This document shows positions 7,404-17,184 of a stretch of 64,000 bases of DNA, in pieces; the stretch's first letter is position 1; every line of letters starts with the position of its first letter. Position numbers and translations under genes: made by a program. Below the pieces are notes generated by a model. The model did no database searches and was not told the DNA's origin. It saw only the letters and a program-made list of their open reading frames with translations. This stretch comes from Luteibacter sp. Sphag1AF (lineage in GTDB: Bacteria; Pseudomonadota; Gammaproteobacteria; Xanthomonadales; Rhodanobacteraceae). Location: NCBI RefSeq assembly GCF_014192715.1, contig NZ_JACHYH010000003.1:372001-436000 (forward strand), written 5' to 3'.

Positions 7404-10070
7404 CTATTGTGGACTGGATTCAGGCGAAACGGACAACAACGGCATGCTGATGCGCACGGTCGTGCCCCGGCCATCCGGCCCGTCCAATGCTTCTACCGTG
7501 CCGCCATGCGCGCCTATCATGCCGCGACAGATGGCCAGGCCCAGGCCGGTGCTGTGAGCACCGCGGTCGCCTCGTGCCACGGAATAGAACATGTCGAAGA
7601 TCTTGCGGCGCTCTTCTTCCGGAATGCCCGGCCCGGCGTCGCTCACGTCGACCAGCAATCGCTGATTCTCGATCCGGGCTGACAGGACGACGGGTACACC
7701 GGCCGGCGAAAACTTCGCGGCATTCTCCAGCACATTGAACAGGGCCTGTTCGACCAGCGCGGGGTGCACGTGAAGCAGCGGAATATCGGAGGCGATGGTC
7801 GCCTCCACGTGCGTGTCCGGATAGGGAGAACGCAGCCGCGAGACAGCGGATGCCACTACCTCAGCGATATCCACCCAGTCGCGATTGAGTCGCAGGCCAC
7901 CGTGTCCCAGACGCGTCATGTCCAGCAGGTTCTGTATGTACCGGTCCAGTCGCTGCCCCTCAGCCAGGATGGCATCGAGCAGTTCGCGCCGCTCCTGCGC
8001 GGGCACGGCATCCCAGTAAGCCGCGAGCGTACCGGCTGAACCGATGATCGAGGCCAGCGGCGAACGCAGATCGTGCGATACCGACGAAAGAAGCGCGTTG
8101 CGAAGCCGCTCGGTTTCGCCATCCATACGCACGCGCTCCAGTTCGTCGGTGAGGCGCACACGCTCCAGTGCCTGGCCGATATCCTGAGCCATGGCCAGGG
8201 CCAGGCTACGGCTCTCGATGTCTGGCTCAGGCTCGTTAGCCGGGAAGCGAAGGGCCAGAACGCCCCTTCCCTGTGCGCCGCCCAGCGGCACCATCCAGCT
8301 CGTGGCTGCATTCAGGGTGTCGGTATAGCGCCCGGCTGGCTCCTGATGCCGGTCGCTCCAGTCAGCTGCCGCACTGTCGTGGGTATCCAGTTCGAAAGCA
8401 TGCGGCGCGGATGCGGCGACGCGCATCTGACCATCCTCATCGCGTGTAACAACACCCGCCGCGCAGCGCAGCGAACGGGACAGCGCATCGGCACCCGCTT
8501 CGCGCACGCTGGCGGCGTTGGTGCTGGCGGTGAGGCGCTGGCCCAGTGCGACCAGCGCCCGACTTTGCGCGTGCGCGCCGCGCAGCGCCTTGACCTGGCT
8601 GGACAGCTGGGTAGCCAGACGGCTGCACACAAGCGCCGCCACAAGGAACAGGCACACCGCCAGAAGATCATCGAAGTTGCTGATGGCCAGCGTGTAGCGC
8701 GGCGGCGCAAAGAAGAAGTTGTAGCCGAAAAAGCACAGCAGCGCTGTGTAGACAGACACGGCCATTCGCGTGCGCACCGCAACGATGAGCACGGCCGTGA
8801 GGAAAATCAGCGAAAGATTGGCGACGGACAGATAGCGATCTGCCACGAACGACAGACCAAAAGCGATGACAGCAGCGGTCGTGGCAAACAGGTACTCATC
8901 ACGCGTTCCCTTGCCGCCCGGCACGCGGAGCTTGCGTCGCGCCGTTGCCCGTTCGCTGGGGGTGGCAATGATCGTCAGTTCAAGATGCGCGCCACGGCGC
9001 AGCAATTGCTGGGTGAGCGAAAGACCGAGAAAACGTGCAATCGGACGCTCGCGCGTGCGACCCAGTACGATCTGCGCAATGCCTTCGCGGTCAGCATGCG
9101 CGATAAGCTCATCGGCGATTGCATGCCCGCGCAGCACCACCGTGTCGGCACCGAGGCGCCGGGCCAGGCGCATGGACCCATCAATGGTTTCGCGACGGTC
9201 AGGGTCCATGCGGGCCCCCGTGTCCACAAAGGCTACCGTCCACGGCGCACCGCGACGCTCCGCGATACGACGCGCGACGCGCACCAGATACTCACTGTTC
9301 GAGTAACCATCAATGGCGGCCAGCACCCTGCGACGTACGGGCATCGCTGTGCCGTGGGCCAGCATCTGCTCCCGCAGTTCGCTGTCGACGTGCTGCGCGA
9401 CGATTTCCACGGCAAGTTCGCGCAGCGCGGCGAGGTTGGCCGGTGCGAAGAACGCGTTCAGTGCCTGCCCTGCCGTCTGCGGCAGATACACCTTGCCCTG
9501 GCGAAGCCGTTCAATCAGCTCGCGCGGAGGGAGGTCCACAAGAACAATGTCACGTGCGCGGTCAAGAAACGCGTCGGGCACGGTTTCCCGTTGCGCCACG
9601 CCGGTAATGCGGCGCACCTGATCGTTCAGGCTTTCGACATGCTGGACATTCAGCGTCGAGTAGACCGCGATACCCGCTTCCAGAAGCTCGGCAATGTCCT
9701 GCCAGCGCCGGCTGTGCCGACCGTCGGGAAGGTTGCGATGGGCGAGTTCGTCCACCAGCAGCACCGCCGGTCGGCGGGCCAGCGCGGCATCAAGATCAAA
9801 CTCGGCAAATTGCGCACCGCGATATTCAACGTTGCGCCGGGGCAACACTTCCAGGTCCGCAAGCAGTGCCTCGGTGTCCACGCGCCCATGGGTTTCGACC
9901 AGGCCGACGACCACGTCGACGCCCTGGCGGCGCAGCTCGATGGCTGCCGACAACATGGCGTAGGTTTTGCCGACGCCAGGTGCCGCGCCCAGAAAGATCT
10001 TCAGCCCGCTGCCCGTTTCATCGACAGCCAGCAGCGCATTCGCGCGTGCATCACGCTCGTTGCTGTTCAT
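7404..10070 (-). CDS. kdpD: KdpD, membrane sensor histidine kinase
   Basis: This 888-residue protein is a full-length KdpD, the sensor that phosphorylates KdpE under K+ limitation. The N-terminal KdpD domain has the Walker A motif GAAPGVGKT (residues 28-36). A universal stress protein-like domain follows near residues 250-360, then a four-helix membrane block around 395-490 and a GAF-like region. The kinase core shows the phosphoacceptor His666 in SVSHDLRSPL, the N box NVLENAAKF and the G boxes DAGPGIP and STGLGLAI. It is separated from kdpC by 53 bases, so kdpDE may be co-transcribed with kdpFABC. Confidence 0.97.
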   Translation of the reverse strand: MNSNERDARANALLAVDETGSGLKIFLGAAPGVGKTYAMLSAAIELRRQGVDVVVGLVETHGRVDTEALLADLEVLPRRNVEYRGAQFAEFDLDAALARRPAVLLVDELAHRNLPDGRHSRRWQDIAELLEAGIAVYSTLNVQHVESLNDQVRRITGVAQRETVPDAFLDRARDIVLVDLPPRELIERLRQGKVYLPQTAGQALNAFFAPANLAALRELAVEIVAQHVDSELREQMLAHGTAMPVRRRVLAAIDGYSNSEYLVRVARRIAERRGAPWTVAFVDTGARMDPDRRETIDGSMRLARRLGADTVVLRGHAIADELIAHADREGIAQIVLGRTRERPIARFLGLSLTQQLLRRGAHLELTIIATPSERATARRKLRVPGGKGTRDEYLFATTAAVIAFGLSFVADRYLSVANLSLIFLTAVLIVAVRTRMAVSVYTALLCFFGYNFFFAPPRYTLAISNFDDLLAVCLFLVAALVCSRLATQLSSQVKALRGAHAQSRALVALGQRLTASTNAASVREAGADALSRSLRCAAGVVTRDEDGQMRVAASAPHAFELDTHDSAAADWSDRHQEPAGRYTDTLNAATSWMVPLGGAQGRGVLALRFPANEPEPDIESRSLALAMAQDIGQALERVRLTDELERVRMDGETERLRNALLSSVSHDLRSPLASIIGSAGTLAAYWDAVPAQERRELLDAILAEGQRLDRYIQNLLDMTRLGHGGLRLNRDWVDIAEVVASAVSRLRSPYPDTHVEATIASDIPLLHVHPALVEQALFNVLENAAKFSPAGVPVVLSARIENQRLLVDVSDAGPGIPEEERRKIFDMFYSVARGDRGAHSTGLGLAICRGMIGAHGGTVEALDGPDGRGTTVRISMPLLSVSPESSPQ

Positions 10071-10123
10071 GGGTTACCAGGACATGGTGCGGGCATGGCC
10101 GCATGGTAGCCGAGTGCAGACCA

Positions 10124-10786
10124 TCAGCGCGCCAGCCTGTCGAGGGCCATGTTCAGCTCAAGTACGTTGACCCGGGTCTGCCCCAGGGCCCCGAACGTCG
10201 GGCCGCGTGTCGAGGCATCCACGAGCGCCTGCACCTGCGCAACCGGCATGTGGCGGGCATGCGCGATGCGCGGCGCCTGAAGCCGCGCGGCAACCAGCGA
10301 GATGTCCGGATCAATGCCCGAGCCGGAAGCGGTGACCATGTCAGCGGGAACGGCTGCCTCCGGGATGCCCTCGCGCTTTGCAAACGCAGCGGCCCGTGCC
10401 GACATGGCCTTGTGGAGGTCTGGATTGCCGGGCGACAGATTGCTGCCGGCCATCGTCAGCATGTCGTAGCCTGCTGCCGAAGGACGCGGCGAGAAATACC
10501 GGTCGCTGGTGAACGGCTGCGCGACCAGCGCACTGCCAATGACCCGGCCCTGGTCCCGCACCAGGCTGCCTTCCGCCTGCACGGGAAACAGCGCATGGCC
10601 CGCCAGCGTGGCGATCACCGGGTATACCAGACCACAGAGCACCACGAAGATCAGCGCGAACACGATACTCGGCCAGATGACGCCAGAGCCGCCGTGCTTC
10701 GCGCGACCGGATGCATGGGGCACGGAGTGATCGGCAGCCGTGGTGTCGATGCCGTCATCGTCCAGTGTGTAGTAACGAGAGTTCAT
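10124..10786 (-). CDS. kdpC: KdpC, accessory subunit of the K+-transporting ATPase
   Basis: KdpC is the single-span subunit that stabilises the KdpFABC pump. The ATG at 10786 is chosen because GGTGAGG lies 6 bases before it, overlapping the kdpB stop. The 220-residue product has one membrane helix (residues about 36-61, VIWPSIVFALIFVVLCGLVY) and the family motifs QPFTSDRYFSPRPSAAGYD, SNLSPGNPDL, VTASGSGIDPDIS and AQVQALVDA. The roughly 35 residues ahead of the helix are longer than in E. coli KdpC and rich in polar residues; their role is unknown. Confidence 0.96.
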   Translation of the reverse strand: MNSRYYTLDDDGIDTTAADHSVPHASGRAKHGGSGVIWPSIVFALIFVVLCGLVYPVIATLAGHALFPVQAEGSLVRDQGRVIGSALVAQPFTSDRYFSPRPSAAGYDMLTMAGSNLSPGNPDLHKAMSARAAAFAKREGIPEAAVPADMVTASGSGIDPDISLVAARLQAPRIAHARHMPVAQVQALVDASTRGPTFGALGQTRVNVLELNMALDRLAR

Positions 10787-10794
10787 GACTTGCC

Positions 10795-12837
10795 TCACCC
10801 GCCGACAAACGGCGACAAAAGAAGATCAATGGCCTTGATGGCCACAAACGGCAGCAGCACGCCGCCAGCCCCGTAGATCAGAAGATTGCGACGCAGAAGC
10901 GCTTCGGCACTCATCGGCCGCACGCGCACACCACGCAGGGCCAGCGGAATCAGCGCGGGAATGATGAGCGCGTTGAATACCAACGCAGACAGCACCGCGC
11001 TGACCGGACTATGCAGGTGCATGACATTGAGCGCACCCAATGCCGGAAGACTGCCCGCGAAGATTGCCGGAATGATGGCGAAGTATTTCGCCACGTCATT
11101 GGCCAGCGAGAAGGTCGTCAGTGCGCCACGGGTGATGAGCAGCTGCTTGCCGATTTCGACGACGGCCAGCAGCTTGGTCGGATCGGAGTCCAGATCCACC
11201 ATGTTCCCGGCCTCACGCGCTGCCTGCGTACCCGAGTTCATGGCCAGCCCGATGTCTGCCTGGGCCAGCGCCGGAGCGTCGTTGGTTCCGTCACCGACCA
11301 TGGCCACCATGCGGCCACCCGTCTGTTCGTCACGGATGCGACGCAGTTTGTCTTCGGGACGCGCCTCGGCCATGAAGTCGTCGACGCCCGCTTCCGCCGC
11401 AATAGCCGCAGCCGTGAGCGGGTTGTCGCCGGTAATCATCACCGTGCGCACGCCCATGGCACGCAGCTGCGCAAAGCGCTCGCGCACACCGTGCTTGACC
11501 ACATCAGACAGGGCCACCACGCCCAGTACGCGACGCTCGTCGGCCACCACCAGCGGCGTGCCACCCGCGCGCGCAATGCGCTCCACTACCGTGGACAGGT
11601 CAGCAGGTACCGCCATCGCGTGATCGCTGGCCCAGCTGCGCATCGTGTCGCTGGCTCCCTTGCGCAACTGGCGCCCCCCGACCAGATTCACGCCTGACAT
11701 GCGCGTCTGTGCCGTGAATGGCACGAACTCGCCACTCTTCTCTTCAATGACCGAGCCGCGTTCGCGCGCCAGCTGCACGATGGATTTGCCTTCCGGCGTG
11801 GGGTCGGCAAGCGATGCCAGCAATGCGGCGTCACGCAGGTCGGCATCACGCACATCGCCCACCGGGATGAACAGGGTCGCGCGACGGTCGCCGTGGGTGA
11901 TCGTGCCGGTTTTATCAAGCAGCAGCACGTCGATGTCACCGGCCACCTCCACCGCCTTGCCCGATTTGGCGATGATGTTCGCCTTCAGTGCGCGGTTCAT
12001 GCCTGCGATGCCAATAGCCGGAAGCAGGCCGCCAATCGTGGTGGGAATGAGGCAGACCAGCAGCGCGATCAGGAGAACGGTATCCGCATGCGCGCCGACG
12101 AACGCGGCTTGCCCCGGAAGTGTGGCCACCACGGCGAGGAACACGATTGTCAGCGCCGCCAGCAACACGGTGAGCGCCATTTCGTTGGGCGTCTTCTGCC
12201 TGCTCGCGCCTTCCACGAGCGCGATCATGCGATCAAGGAAACTGTCACCCGGATCGGTAGCCACTTCCACGACGATGACGTCCGACAACACCCAGGTGCC
12301 GCCAATCACGCCTGAGCGATCCGTGCCTGCCTCACGCAGCACGGGTGCTGATTCGCCGGTGACGGCCGCCTCGTTGATGCTGGCGACGCCTTCCACCACA
12401 TCGCCATCGGCAGGAATCGCTTCACCGGCATAAACGCGAACGCGATCACCGCGACGAAGCGCCGTGGCGGCGACGACTTCTTCGCCCCCGTCTGCACGCA
12501 CGCGGCGCGCACTCAGTTCCGCACGGGTTGAGCGCAGGCTCTGGGCCTGTCCACGACCGCGCGCCTCCGCAACGGCTTCGGCAAAGTTCGCAAACAACAC
12601 GGTAAGCAACAGGATCAACGTGACCGCGAGCGCGTAACCAAATGGCAGACCGGTGAAAGCGGCACGCAGCGTGAACGCCGCGCTGACCACGGTACCTACG
12701 GCTACGGTGAACATCACCGGATTGCGCGCCGCGGTGCGCGGGGACAATTTGGTGACGCTGCCGATCAGGGCTTCGCGAAGCGCCGCACGGTCAAGCGTGC
12801 CGCGCGGGGAAGCGGGAGAGGCAATGGAGGAAGTCAT
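10795..12837 (-). CDS. kdpB: KdpB, P-type ATPase catalytic subunit
   Basis: KdpB hydrolyses ATP to drive K+ uptake. With the start at 12837 (CCGGTGA just upstream, 5 bases after the kdpA stop) the product has 680 residues, normal for the family. The phosphorylation motif DKTGT is in [14 protein letters not shown], the actuator motif TGES is in [11 protein letters not shown], and the hinge is [19 protein letters not shown]. Several membrane segments are evident, including [23 protein letters not shown] sequence near the C-terminus. Its neighbours are kdpA and kdpC in the canonical order. Confidence 0.98.
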   Translation of the reverse strand: MTSSIASPASPRGTLDRAALREALIGSVTKLSPRTAARNPVMFTVAVGTVVSAAFTLRAAFTGLPFGYALAVTLILLLTVLFANFAEAVAEARGRGQAQSLRSTRAELSARRVRADGGEEVVAATALRRGDRVRVYAGEAIPADGDVVEGVASINEAAVTGESAPVLREAGTDRSGVIGGTWVLSDVIVVEVATDPGDSFLDRMIALVEGASRQKTPNEMALTVLLAALTIVFLAVVATLPGQAAFVGAHADTVLLIALLVCLIPTTIGGLLPAIGIAGMNRALKANIIAKSGKAVEVAGDIDVLLLDKTGTITHGDRRATLFIPVGDVRDADLRDAALLASLADPTPEGKSIVQLARERGSVIEEKSGEFVPFTAQTRMSGVNLVGGRQLRKGASDTMRSWASDHAMAVPADLSTVVERIARAGGTPLVVADERRVLGVVALSDVVKHGVRERFAQLRAMGVRTVMITGDNPLTAAAIAAEAGVDDFMAEARPEDKLRRIRDEQTGGRMVAMVGDGTNDAPALAQADIGLAMNSGTQAAREAGNMVDLDSDPTKLLAVVEIGKQLLITRGALTTFSLANDVAKYFAIIPAIFAGSLPALGALNVMHLHSPVSAVLSALVFNALIIPALIPLALRGVRVRPMSAEALLRRNLLIYGAGGVLLPFVAIKAIDLLLSPFVGG

Positions 12838-12842
12838 GGTGT

Positions 12843-14561
12843 TCACCGGATCGAATGAGCAGACAGGCTCAGCCACTCGCCTATCGGGCCAAGGACGAGC
12901 ACAGGCATGAAGGAGAGCAACGCAAACAGCACAATCACGGCGAGCATCGCAAAGCCGAACGTCGGCGTTTCAACACGCAGCGTGCCGTTGCCTGCGGGAG
13001 CTGCGCGCTTCGCCGCGAGGCTTCCTGCAACGGCCAGCGGAATGAGCACCGCCGGGAAGCGCCCCAGGGCCAGCACCACGAAGCAGGACATGTCCCACCA
13101 AGCCGTGCCACTGGCCAGACCTGCGAAGCCCGAACCGTTGTTCGCGTAGGCCGAGGTGTACTCGTAGAACACCTGTGACAGGCCGTGGAAGGCGGGGTTG
13201 GAATTGCCGGTGATCGAGGGCACCGACAGGGTGAATGCGGTGAGGCCAAGCAACGCGATGGGCTGGAGCACCAGCAACGCGGAAAGCAGCTTGATCTCGC
13301 GGGTTTCCAGCTTCCGTCCGAACACCTCCGGTGTGCGCCCGGTCATCAGTCCGCACACGAAAGCGGTAATCCACATGTAGATCAGGAAGCCCAGCATGCC
13401 GCAGCCGATGCCGCCCCAGATCATGTTGATCAACATGGCAGACATCGTGGACAGACCCGCGCCCGGATTCATCGAATCGTGCATCGCATCGACGGAGCCG
13501 TTGTTGACCTGCGTGGTCATGGCCGCCCACAGCGCGGAATCGACGGCGCCGAAGCGCTGCTCCTTGCCTTCCATGTTGGGTGCGTCGGCGATCAGTCCGC
13601 GTGCGGCTGCATTGGGCTGCTGCTCCGAGGTCACCGCCAGCGTGGTCAATGCCACACACAACGTGCCCATCACCGCGAAAATCAGCATCGTGAAGCGCCT
13701 GCGTCCGACGAACGCGCCCGCCATGAAGATGCAGGCCATCGGAATCAGCGGAATCGACACCACTTCCATGAAGTTAGACAGCGGTGTCGGATTTTCCAGG
13801 GGCACGGCGCTGTTGGGGCCATACCAGCCACCGCCGTTGGTGCCCAGCTGCTTGATGGCGACCATGGGCGACACCGGACCCACCGGGATGACCTGCTTCG
13901 CCATTCCGGCCGATGCGTCCAGCGGCGTGCCCTGATGTGCACCGGAGAACGTGGCAGGCACACCCTGCCACGTGAGCGCCAGCGACAGGAGCAGACACAT
14001 CGGCAGCACGACGCGCAGTGTTGCGCGCGTCATGTCGGCCCAGTAGTTGCCCAGATCGCGAGGCTCGCCTTCACGCGATGTAGCGGCATTGCGACCGCCC
14101 AGCATGCCGCGCAATACAGCGACCAGTGCGGCCAGTCCCATCACCGGGCTGAGCACCTGCAGGGTGACGATGGCCGTCATCTGCGAGAAATAGGAAAGCT
14201 GCGTCTGCCCCGAGTAGTGCTGCTGATCGGTATTGGTCAGAAACGACATCGTGGTGTGCAGCGCGGTATGCCAGGACATGTTGGGTATGCCGTCCGGATT
14301 CAGCGGCAGCCAGGCCTGAGTCAGGAAGACAGTGCATGCGATGACGAACAGCGCCACGTTGCTTCCCAGGAAGGCCAGCGCATACGCGCGCCAGTCCATG
14401 CCCTGCTCCGGGTTTACCCGAAGCGCGCGGTAAATCAGCCGTTCCACAGGGCCGAACACGACGTCCAGCCGGCTTGCACGGCCTTGCATCACCACGGCCA
14501 TGTAGCGGCCGAGCGGCCAGGCAAGAAGCACTGCCAATCCGAATGCGAGAAAGATGCTCAT
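12843..14561 (-). CDS. kdpA: KdpA, K+-binding and translocating subunit
   Basis: KdpA is the channel-like subunit that selects K+. The start at 14561 is two bases past the kdpF stop and gives 572 residues, close to the usual length. The selectivity filter repeats typical of KdpA are visible as [24 protein letters not shown] and the later [11 protein letters not shown] segment, along with membrane stretches such as [20 protein letters not shown] and [18 protein letters not shown]. The segment [20 protein letters not shown] is also diagnostic of the family (shown here only in part). Confidence 0.97.
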   Translation of the reverse strand: MSIFLAFGLAVLLAWPLGRYMAVVMQGRASRLDVVFGPVERLIYRALRVNPEQGMDWRAYALAFLGSNVALFVIACTVFLTQAWLPLNPDGIPNMSWHTALHTTMSFLTNTDQQHYSGQTQLSYFSQMTAIVTLQVLSPVMGLAALVAVLRGMLGGRNAATSREGEPRDLGNYWADMTRATLRVVLPMCLLLSLALTWQGVPATFSGAHQGTPLDASAGMAKQVIPVGPVSPMVAIKQLGTNGGGWYGPNSAVPLENPTPLSNFMEVVSIPLIPMACIFMAGAFVGRRRFTMLIFAVMGTLCVALTTLAVTSEQQPNAAARGLIADAPNMEGKEQRFGAVDSALWAAMTTQVNNGSVDAMHDSMNPGAGLSTMSAMLINMIWGGIGCGMLGFLIYMWITAFVCGLMTGRTPEVFGRKLETREIKLLSALLVLQPIALLGLTAFTLSVPSITGNSNPAFHGLSQVFYEYTSAYANNGSGFAGLASGTAWWDMSCFVVLALGRFPAVLIPLAVAGSLAAKRAAPAGNGTLRVETPTFGFAMLAVIVLFALLSFMPVLVLGPIGEWLSLSAHSIR

Positions 14562-14562
14562 G

Positions 14563-14652
14563 TCAGAACTTCTCGGGATGCAGCAGTGCAAAAAGCAAAT
14601 AGATGCCGAGGGCCAGCACAGCTCCCAGCAACACGATATCAATCAGGTTCAT
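14563..14652 (-). CDS. kdpF: KdpF, small membrane subunit of the Kdp ATPase
   Basis: A 29-codon gene lies directly before kdpA, with a single base between its TGA and the kdpA ATG. The peptide reads MNLIDIVLLGAVLALGIYLL and then FALLHPEKF, a single membrane helix followed by the HPEKF tail characteristic of KdpF, which lines the KdpA surface and stabilises the complex. GGAG lies 11 bases before the ATG. It is the first gene of the operon. Confidence 0.92.
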   Translation of the reverse strand: MNLIDIVLLGAVLALGIYLLFALLHPEKF

Positions 14653-14734
14653 GACGCTTGACGCTCCGGAATAATCCACGGAGCAAAGTGTGTTCGCGGC
14701 GTGCGTAAAGCCTCTACGTGCGGACCCGTTGCCG

Positions 14735-14751
14735 GCGTAAAGTTTGCGTAA
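14735..14751 (-). promoter_or_regulatory. Candidate KdpE operator (direct repeats) upstream of kdpF
   Basis: On the minus strand TTACGC-AAACT-TTACGC is a 6-bp direct repeat with a 5-bp spacer, an 11-bp period as used by OmpR-family regulators. It lies about 85 bases upstream of the kdpF start. A third TTTACGC occurs 32 bases further downstream (14703-14709), and an inverted repeat GTTTG-N6-CAAAC (14742-14757) overlaps the site. The E. coli KdpE site also consists of two T-rich hexamers with the same spacing. I found no clear -10/-35 pair. Confidence 0.45.
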
Positions 14752-14783
14752 TCAAACGGCCGCAGACGGCCTGCCAGGCGGGG

Positions 14784-15995
14784 TCAATGGATGCGGCGCG
14801 CACCCTGCCAGGCCAGCGGCAGCCACACCAGAGTCAAGGCGGCGGCCGCGGCAAAGACGCCGCTGACACCCAGATGCCCCAGCGCAATACCACCCACCGC
14901 GCCGCCCACAAAGGCACCAAAGAACTGACTGGTTGAATAGGCGCCCATCGCCGCCCCACGCAGGTGCTCCGGCGCAAGGCGCGATACCAGGCTGGGGAGT
15001 GCGGCCTCAAGAAGATTGAACGCGGAAAAGAACACGGTGGCGGCAACGCCCAGCGCGAGCAGATGCGTACCCACCAGGGACATGCCCAGCAACGCGACGC
15101 CCAGCGCGGCGATGCAACCGACCACGATCCGCAGACTCTGCTTCACCTGGCGCATGCGCGGCAGCAGGCCGCCCATGACCAGTGCGGCAATCACCATCAC
15201 CGGCAGATACACCTCCCAGTGCCGGGCCACGGGCAGATGGAAAACGTCACCGAGCAACAGCGGCAGACCGACGAAGCTGGCGGTCAGCAGCGCATGCAGA
15301 AAGAACACCGACCCGTTCAGGACCAGCATCCGGCCATCCTTCAGCATGCCGAGGACACTCCCCGGCGTCGCCGCCACGGGTGCGCGCACGCGAACCGGCG
15401 TGGGCACCAGCACCCAGAGCATCACGATGGCCAGCAGGGCCAGCAGCGAGGTAACCCCGAAAAGACCGCCCAACCCTGCCACCGACTCCAGCGGCGGCCC
15501 GAGAATCAGCGCCAGCAGAAACGACATGCCGATGGACACCCCGATGATGCCCATGACCTTGCCCCGGCTTTCATCGGACGTGAGATCGGCGGCCAGCGCC
15601 GTGCCCGCGCCCGCCACCGCGCCCATGCCCTGCAGGGCACGGCCAAGGACGATGCCTTCCAGCGACGTGGCCATCGCGGCCACCCCACCGCCCACGGCAA
15701 AAACCAGCAAACCGAGCGTGATGGCCGGCTTTCGGCCAATCCGGTCGGACAGGAGGCCCAGCGGCACCTGCAACAGCATCTGACCGATGCCGTAAATGCC
15801 CAGCGCCATTCCGGTCAGAAAGGGCGTTGCCCCGGGCATGTGCCGCGCATAGAGCGAAAAGACCGGAAGGATGAGAAACAGACCGAACAGGCGCAGGCTG
15901 ATGACGCAGGCCAGCGTCAGCGCACTGCGGAGTTCTGATGCACTGAGTTTGCTCACGCGGGGACCGGGCACCGGATCGGATGGGACAGGCGGCAA
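14784..15995 (-). CDS. MFS transporter, drug/metabolite exporter type
   Basis: This 403-residue protein has about twelve membrane helices and the MFS loop 2-3 signature GLLSDRIGRKP near residue 80. The GMGAVAGAGTALAADLTSDESRGK stretch (given in part: GRALQGMGAVAGAGTAL) is the helix 4-5 region with the conserved glycines of the 12-helix drug:H+ antiporter families. It resembles YajR-like exporters in the first half, but it ends after the twelfth helix with no C-terminal YAM domain. It is monocistronic, placed between kdpF and divergent ispB. The substrate is not predictable. Confidence 0.85.
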   Translation of the reverse strand: MPPVPSDPVPGPRVSKLSASELRSALTLACVISLRLFGLFLILPVFSLYARHMPGATPFLTGMALGIYGIGQMLLQVPLGLLSDRIGRKPAITLGLLVFAVGGGVAAMATSLEGIVLGRALQGMGAVAGAGTALAADLTSDESRGKVMGIIGVSIGMSFLLALILGPPLESVAGLGGLFGVTSLLALLAIVMLWVLVPTPVRVRAPVAATPGSVLGMLKDGRMLVLNGSVFFLHALLTASFVGLPLLLGDVFHLPVARHWEVYLPVMVIAALVMGGLLPRMRQVKQSLRIVVGCIAALGVALLGMSLVGTHLLALGVAATVFFSAFNLLEAALPSLVSRLAPEHLRGAAMGAYSTSQFFGAFVGGAVGGIALGHLGVSGVFAAAAALTLVWLPLAWQGARRIH

Positions 15996-16042
15996 TTATA
16001 CGGTTGCTATCCGGATCAACGGCGACATGACAGTCCAGACCC

Positions 16043-16048
16043 TATAAT
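16043..16048 (+). promoter_or_regulatory. Candidate -10 element for ispB
   Basis: A perfect TATAAT lies 33 bases before the ispB ATG in the 85-base divergent gap with the MFS gene. No good -35 hexamer is found at 16-18 bases, so promoter assignment rests on the -10 match and position. Confidence 0.4.
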
Positions 16049-16080
16049 GTGGGCTGATCTGTCCCACATGAACCGTCTCC

Positions 16081-17079
16081 ATGGATTCTCTCGCCGTAAG
16101 CAGTCAACCCGTCGATTTTGCCCAGGTCCGCAGCCTTGCGGCGCCGGACATGGCCGACGTGGACGCGCTGATCCGCCGTCGCCTGTCTTCGGACGTGGTG
16201 CTGATCAACCAGATTGCCGATCACATCATTGCCAGCGGCGGCAAGCGCCTGCGCCCCATGCTGCACACGCTGGCAGCCCGCGCGGCGGGTTACACGGGCG
16301 ACCAGCACGCCAAGCTGGCGGCAATCATCGAGTTCATCCATACCTCCACGCTGCTGCACGATGACGTGGTGGACGAGTCGGATCTGCGCCGTGGTCGCAA
16401 GACGGCCAACGCGCTCTGGGGCAATGCGGCCAGCGTGCTGGTGGGTGATTTCCTGTATTCGCGTTCGTTCCAGTTGATGGTCGAACTCGACGACATGCGC
16501 ATCATGCGCATCCTCGCCGACACCACCAACACCATTGCCGAGGGCGAGGTGCTCCAGCTGCTCAATATCGGCAATGCCGATGTGGATGAAGCCGCCTATA
16601 TGGCCGTGATCGAGCGCAAGACGGCGGTGCTGTTCGCCGCGGCAACCGAGCTTGGCGGTGTGCTGGGCGCGCTGCCGGAACAGCAGATTGCCGCGCTGCG
16701 CCGCTATGGCATGGAGCTGGGCTATGCGTTTCAGATTGCGGACGATCTGCTCGACTACGTATCGGACGCCGACACGCTGGGCAAGAACATCGGGGACGAC
16801 CTGGCCGAAGGCAAGCCGACACTGCCTCTGATTTATGCGATGCAGAAAGCCAGCCCGGAGGAAGTCCAGTCGCTGCGCCACGCCATCGAACACGGCGGCC
16901 TGGATTCACTGGACCGCATCATCGCCGCGATTCGCGATTCCGGCGCGCTGGATCGCACGCACGAGCGCGCCGTACAGCATGCCCGCGCGGCCCGCGAAGC
17001 ACTGGAAATCCTGCCGCCGTCGGCGCACCGGGATGCCCTGGCGGCCCTGGCTGACTACTCGGTCGAGCGCCGCTTCTGA
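16081..17079 (+). CDS. ispB: Octaprenyl diphosphate synthase (polyprenyl synthetase)
   Basis: IspB extends farnesyl diphosphate with isopentenyl units to make the side chain of ubiquinone. The 332-residue protein has the first aspartate-rich motif DDVVDESD starting at residue 94 (LLHDDVVDES), the second motif DDLLDYVSD near residue 220, and the substrate-binding stretch GGKRLRPML near residues 53-61. The region GDDLAEGKPTLPLI is typical of long-chain synthases. It lies near two ubiquinone hydroxylase genes, although these are on the other strand. A TATAAT element precedes it. Confidence 0.95.
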   Translation: MDSLAVSSQPVDFAQVRSLAAPDMADVDALIRRRLSSDVVLINQIADHIIASGGKRLRPMLHTLAARAAGYTGDQHAKLAAIIEFIHTSTLLHDDVVDESDLRRGRKTANALWGNAASVLVGDFLYSRSFQLMVELDDMRIMRILADTTNTIAEGEVLQLLNIGNADVDEAAYMAVIERKTAVLFAAATELGGVLGALPEQQIAALRRYGMELGYAFQIADDLLDYVSDADTLGKNIGDDLAEGKPTLPLIYAMQKASPEEVQSLRHAIEHGGLDSLDRIIAAIRDSGALDRTHERAVQHARAAREALEILPPSAHRDALAALADYSVERRF

Positions 17080-17112
17080 AACACAGGTATTGAGCCGCTC
17101 TTTCCCGATACC

Positions 17113-17174
17113 CATCGCAGGCAAGCCCGCTCCCACAAAGCACTGACTCTGGGGGAGCGGGCTTGCTCGCGATG
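17113..17174. repeat. REP-like palindromic element between convergent genes
   Basis: Two 22-base arms (17113-17134 and 17153-17174) are inverted copies with two mismatches, built around GGGAGCGGGCTTGC and ending CGCGATG. The type is familiar from Pseudomonas and Xanthomonadales REP elements. The stem-loop lies in the gap between ispB and the convergent hydrolase gene and may also end transcription from both sides. A degenerate relative occurs at 55861-55897. Confidence 0.7.
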
Positions 17175-17184
17175 AAGTTACGGT

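Noticed and set aside
8073-10109. A 678-codon open frame antisense to kdpD
   Set aside because: KdpD is certain, and the antisense frame has no recognisable domain or ribosome site.
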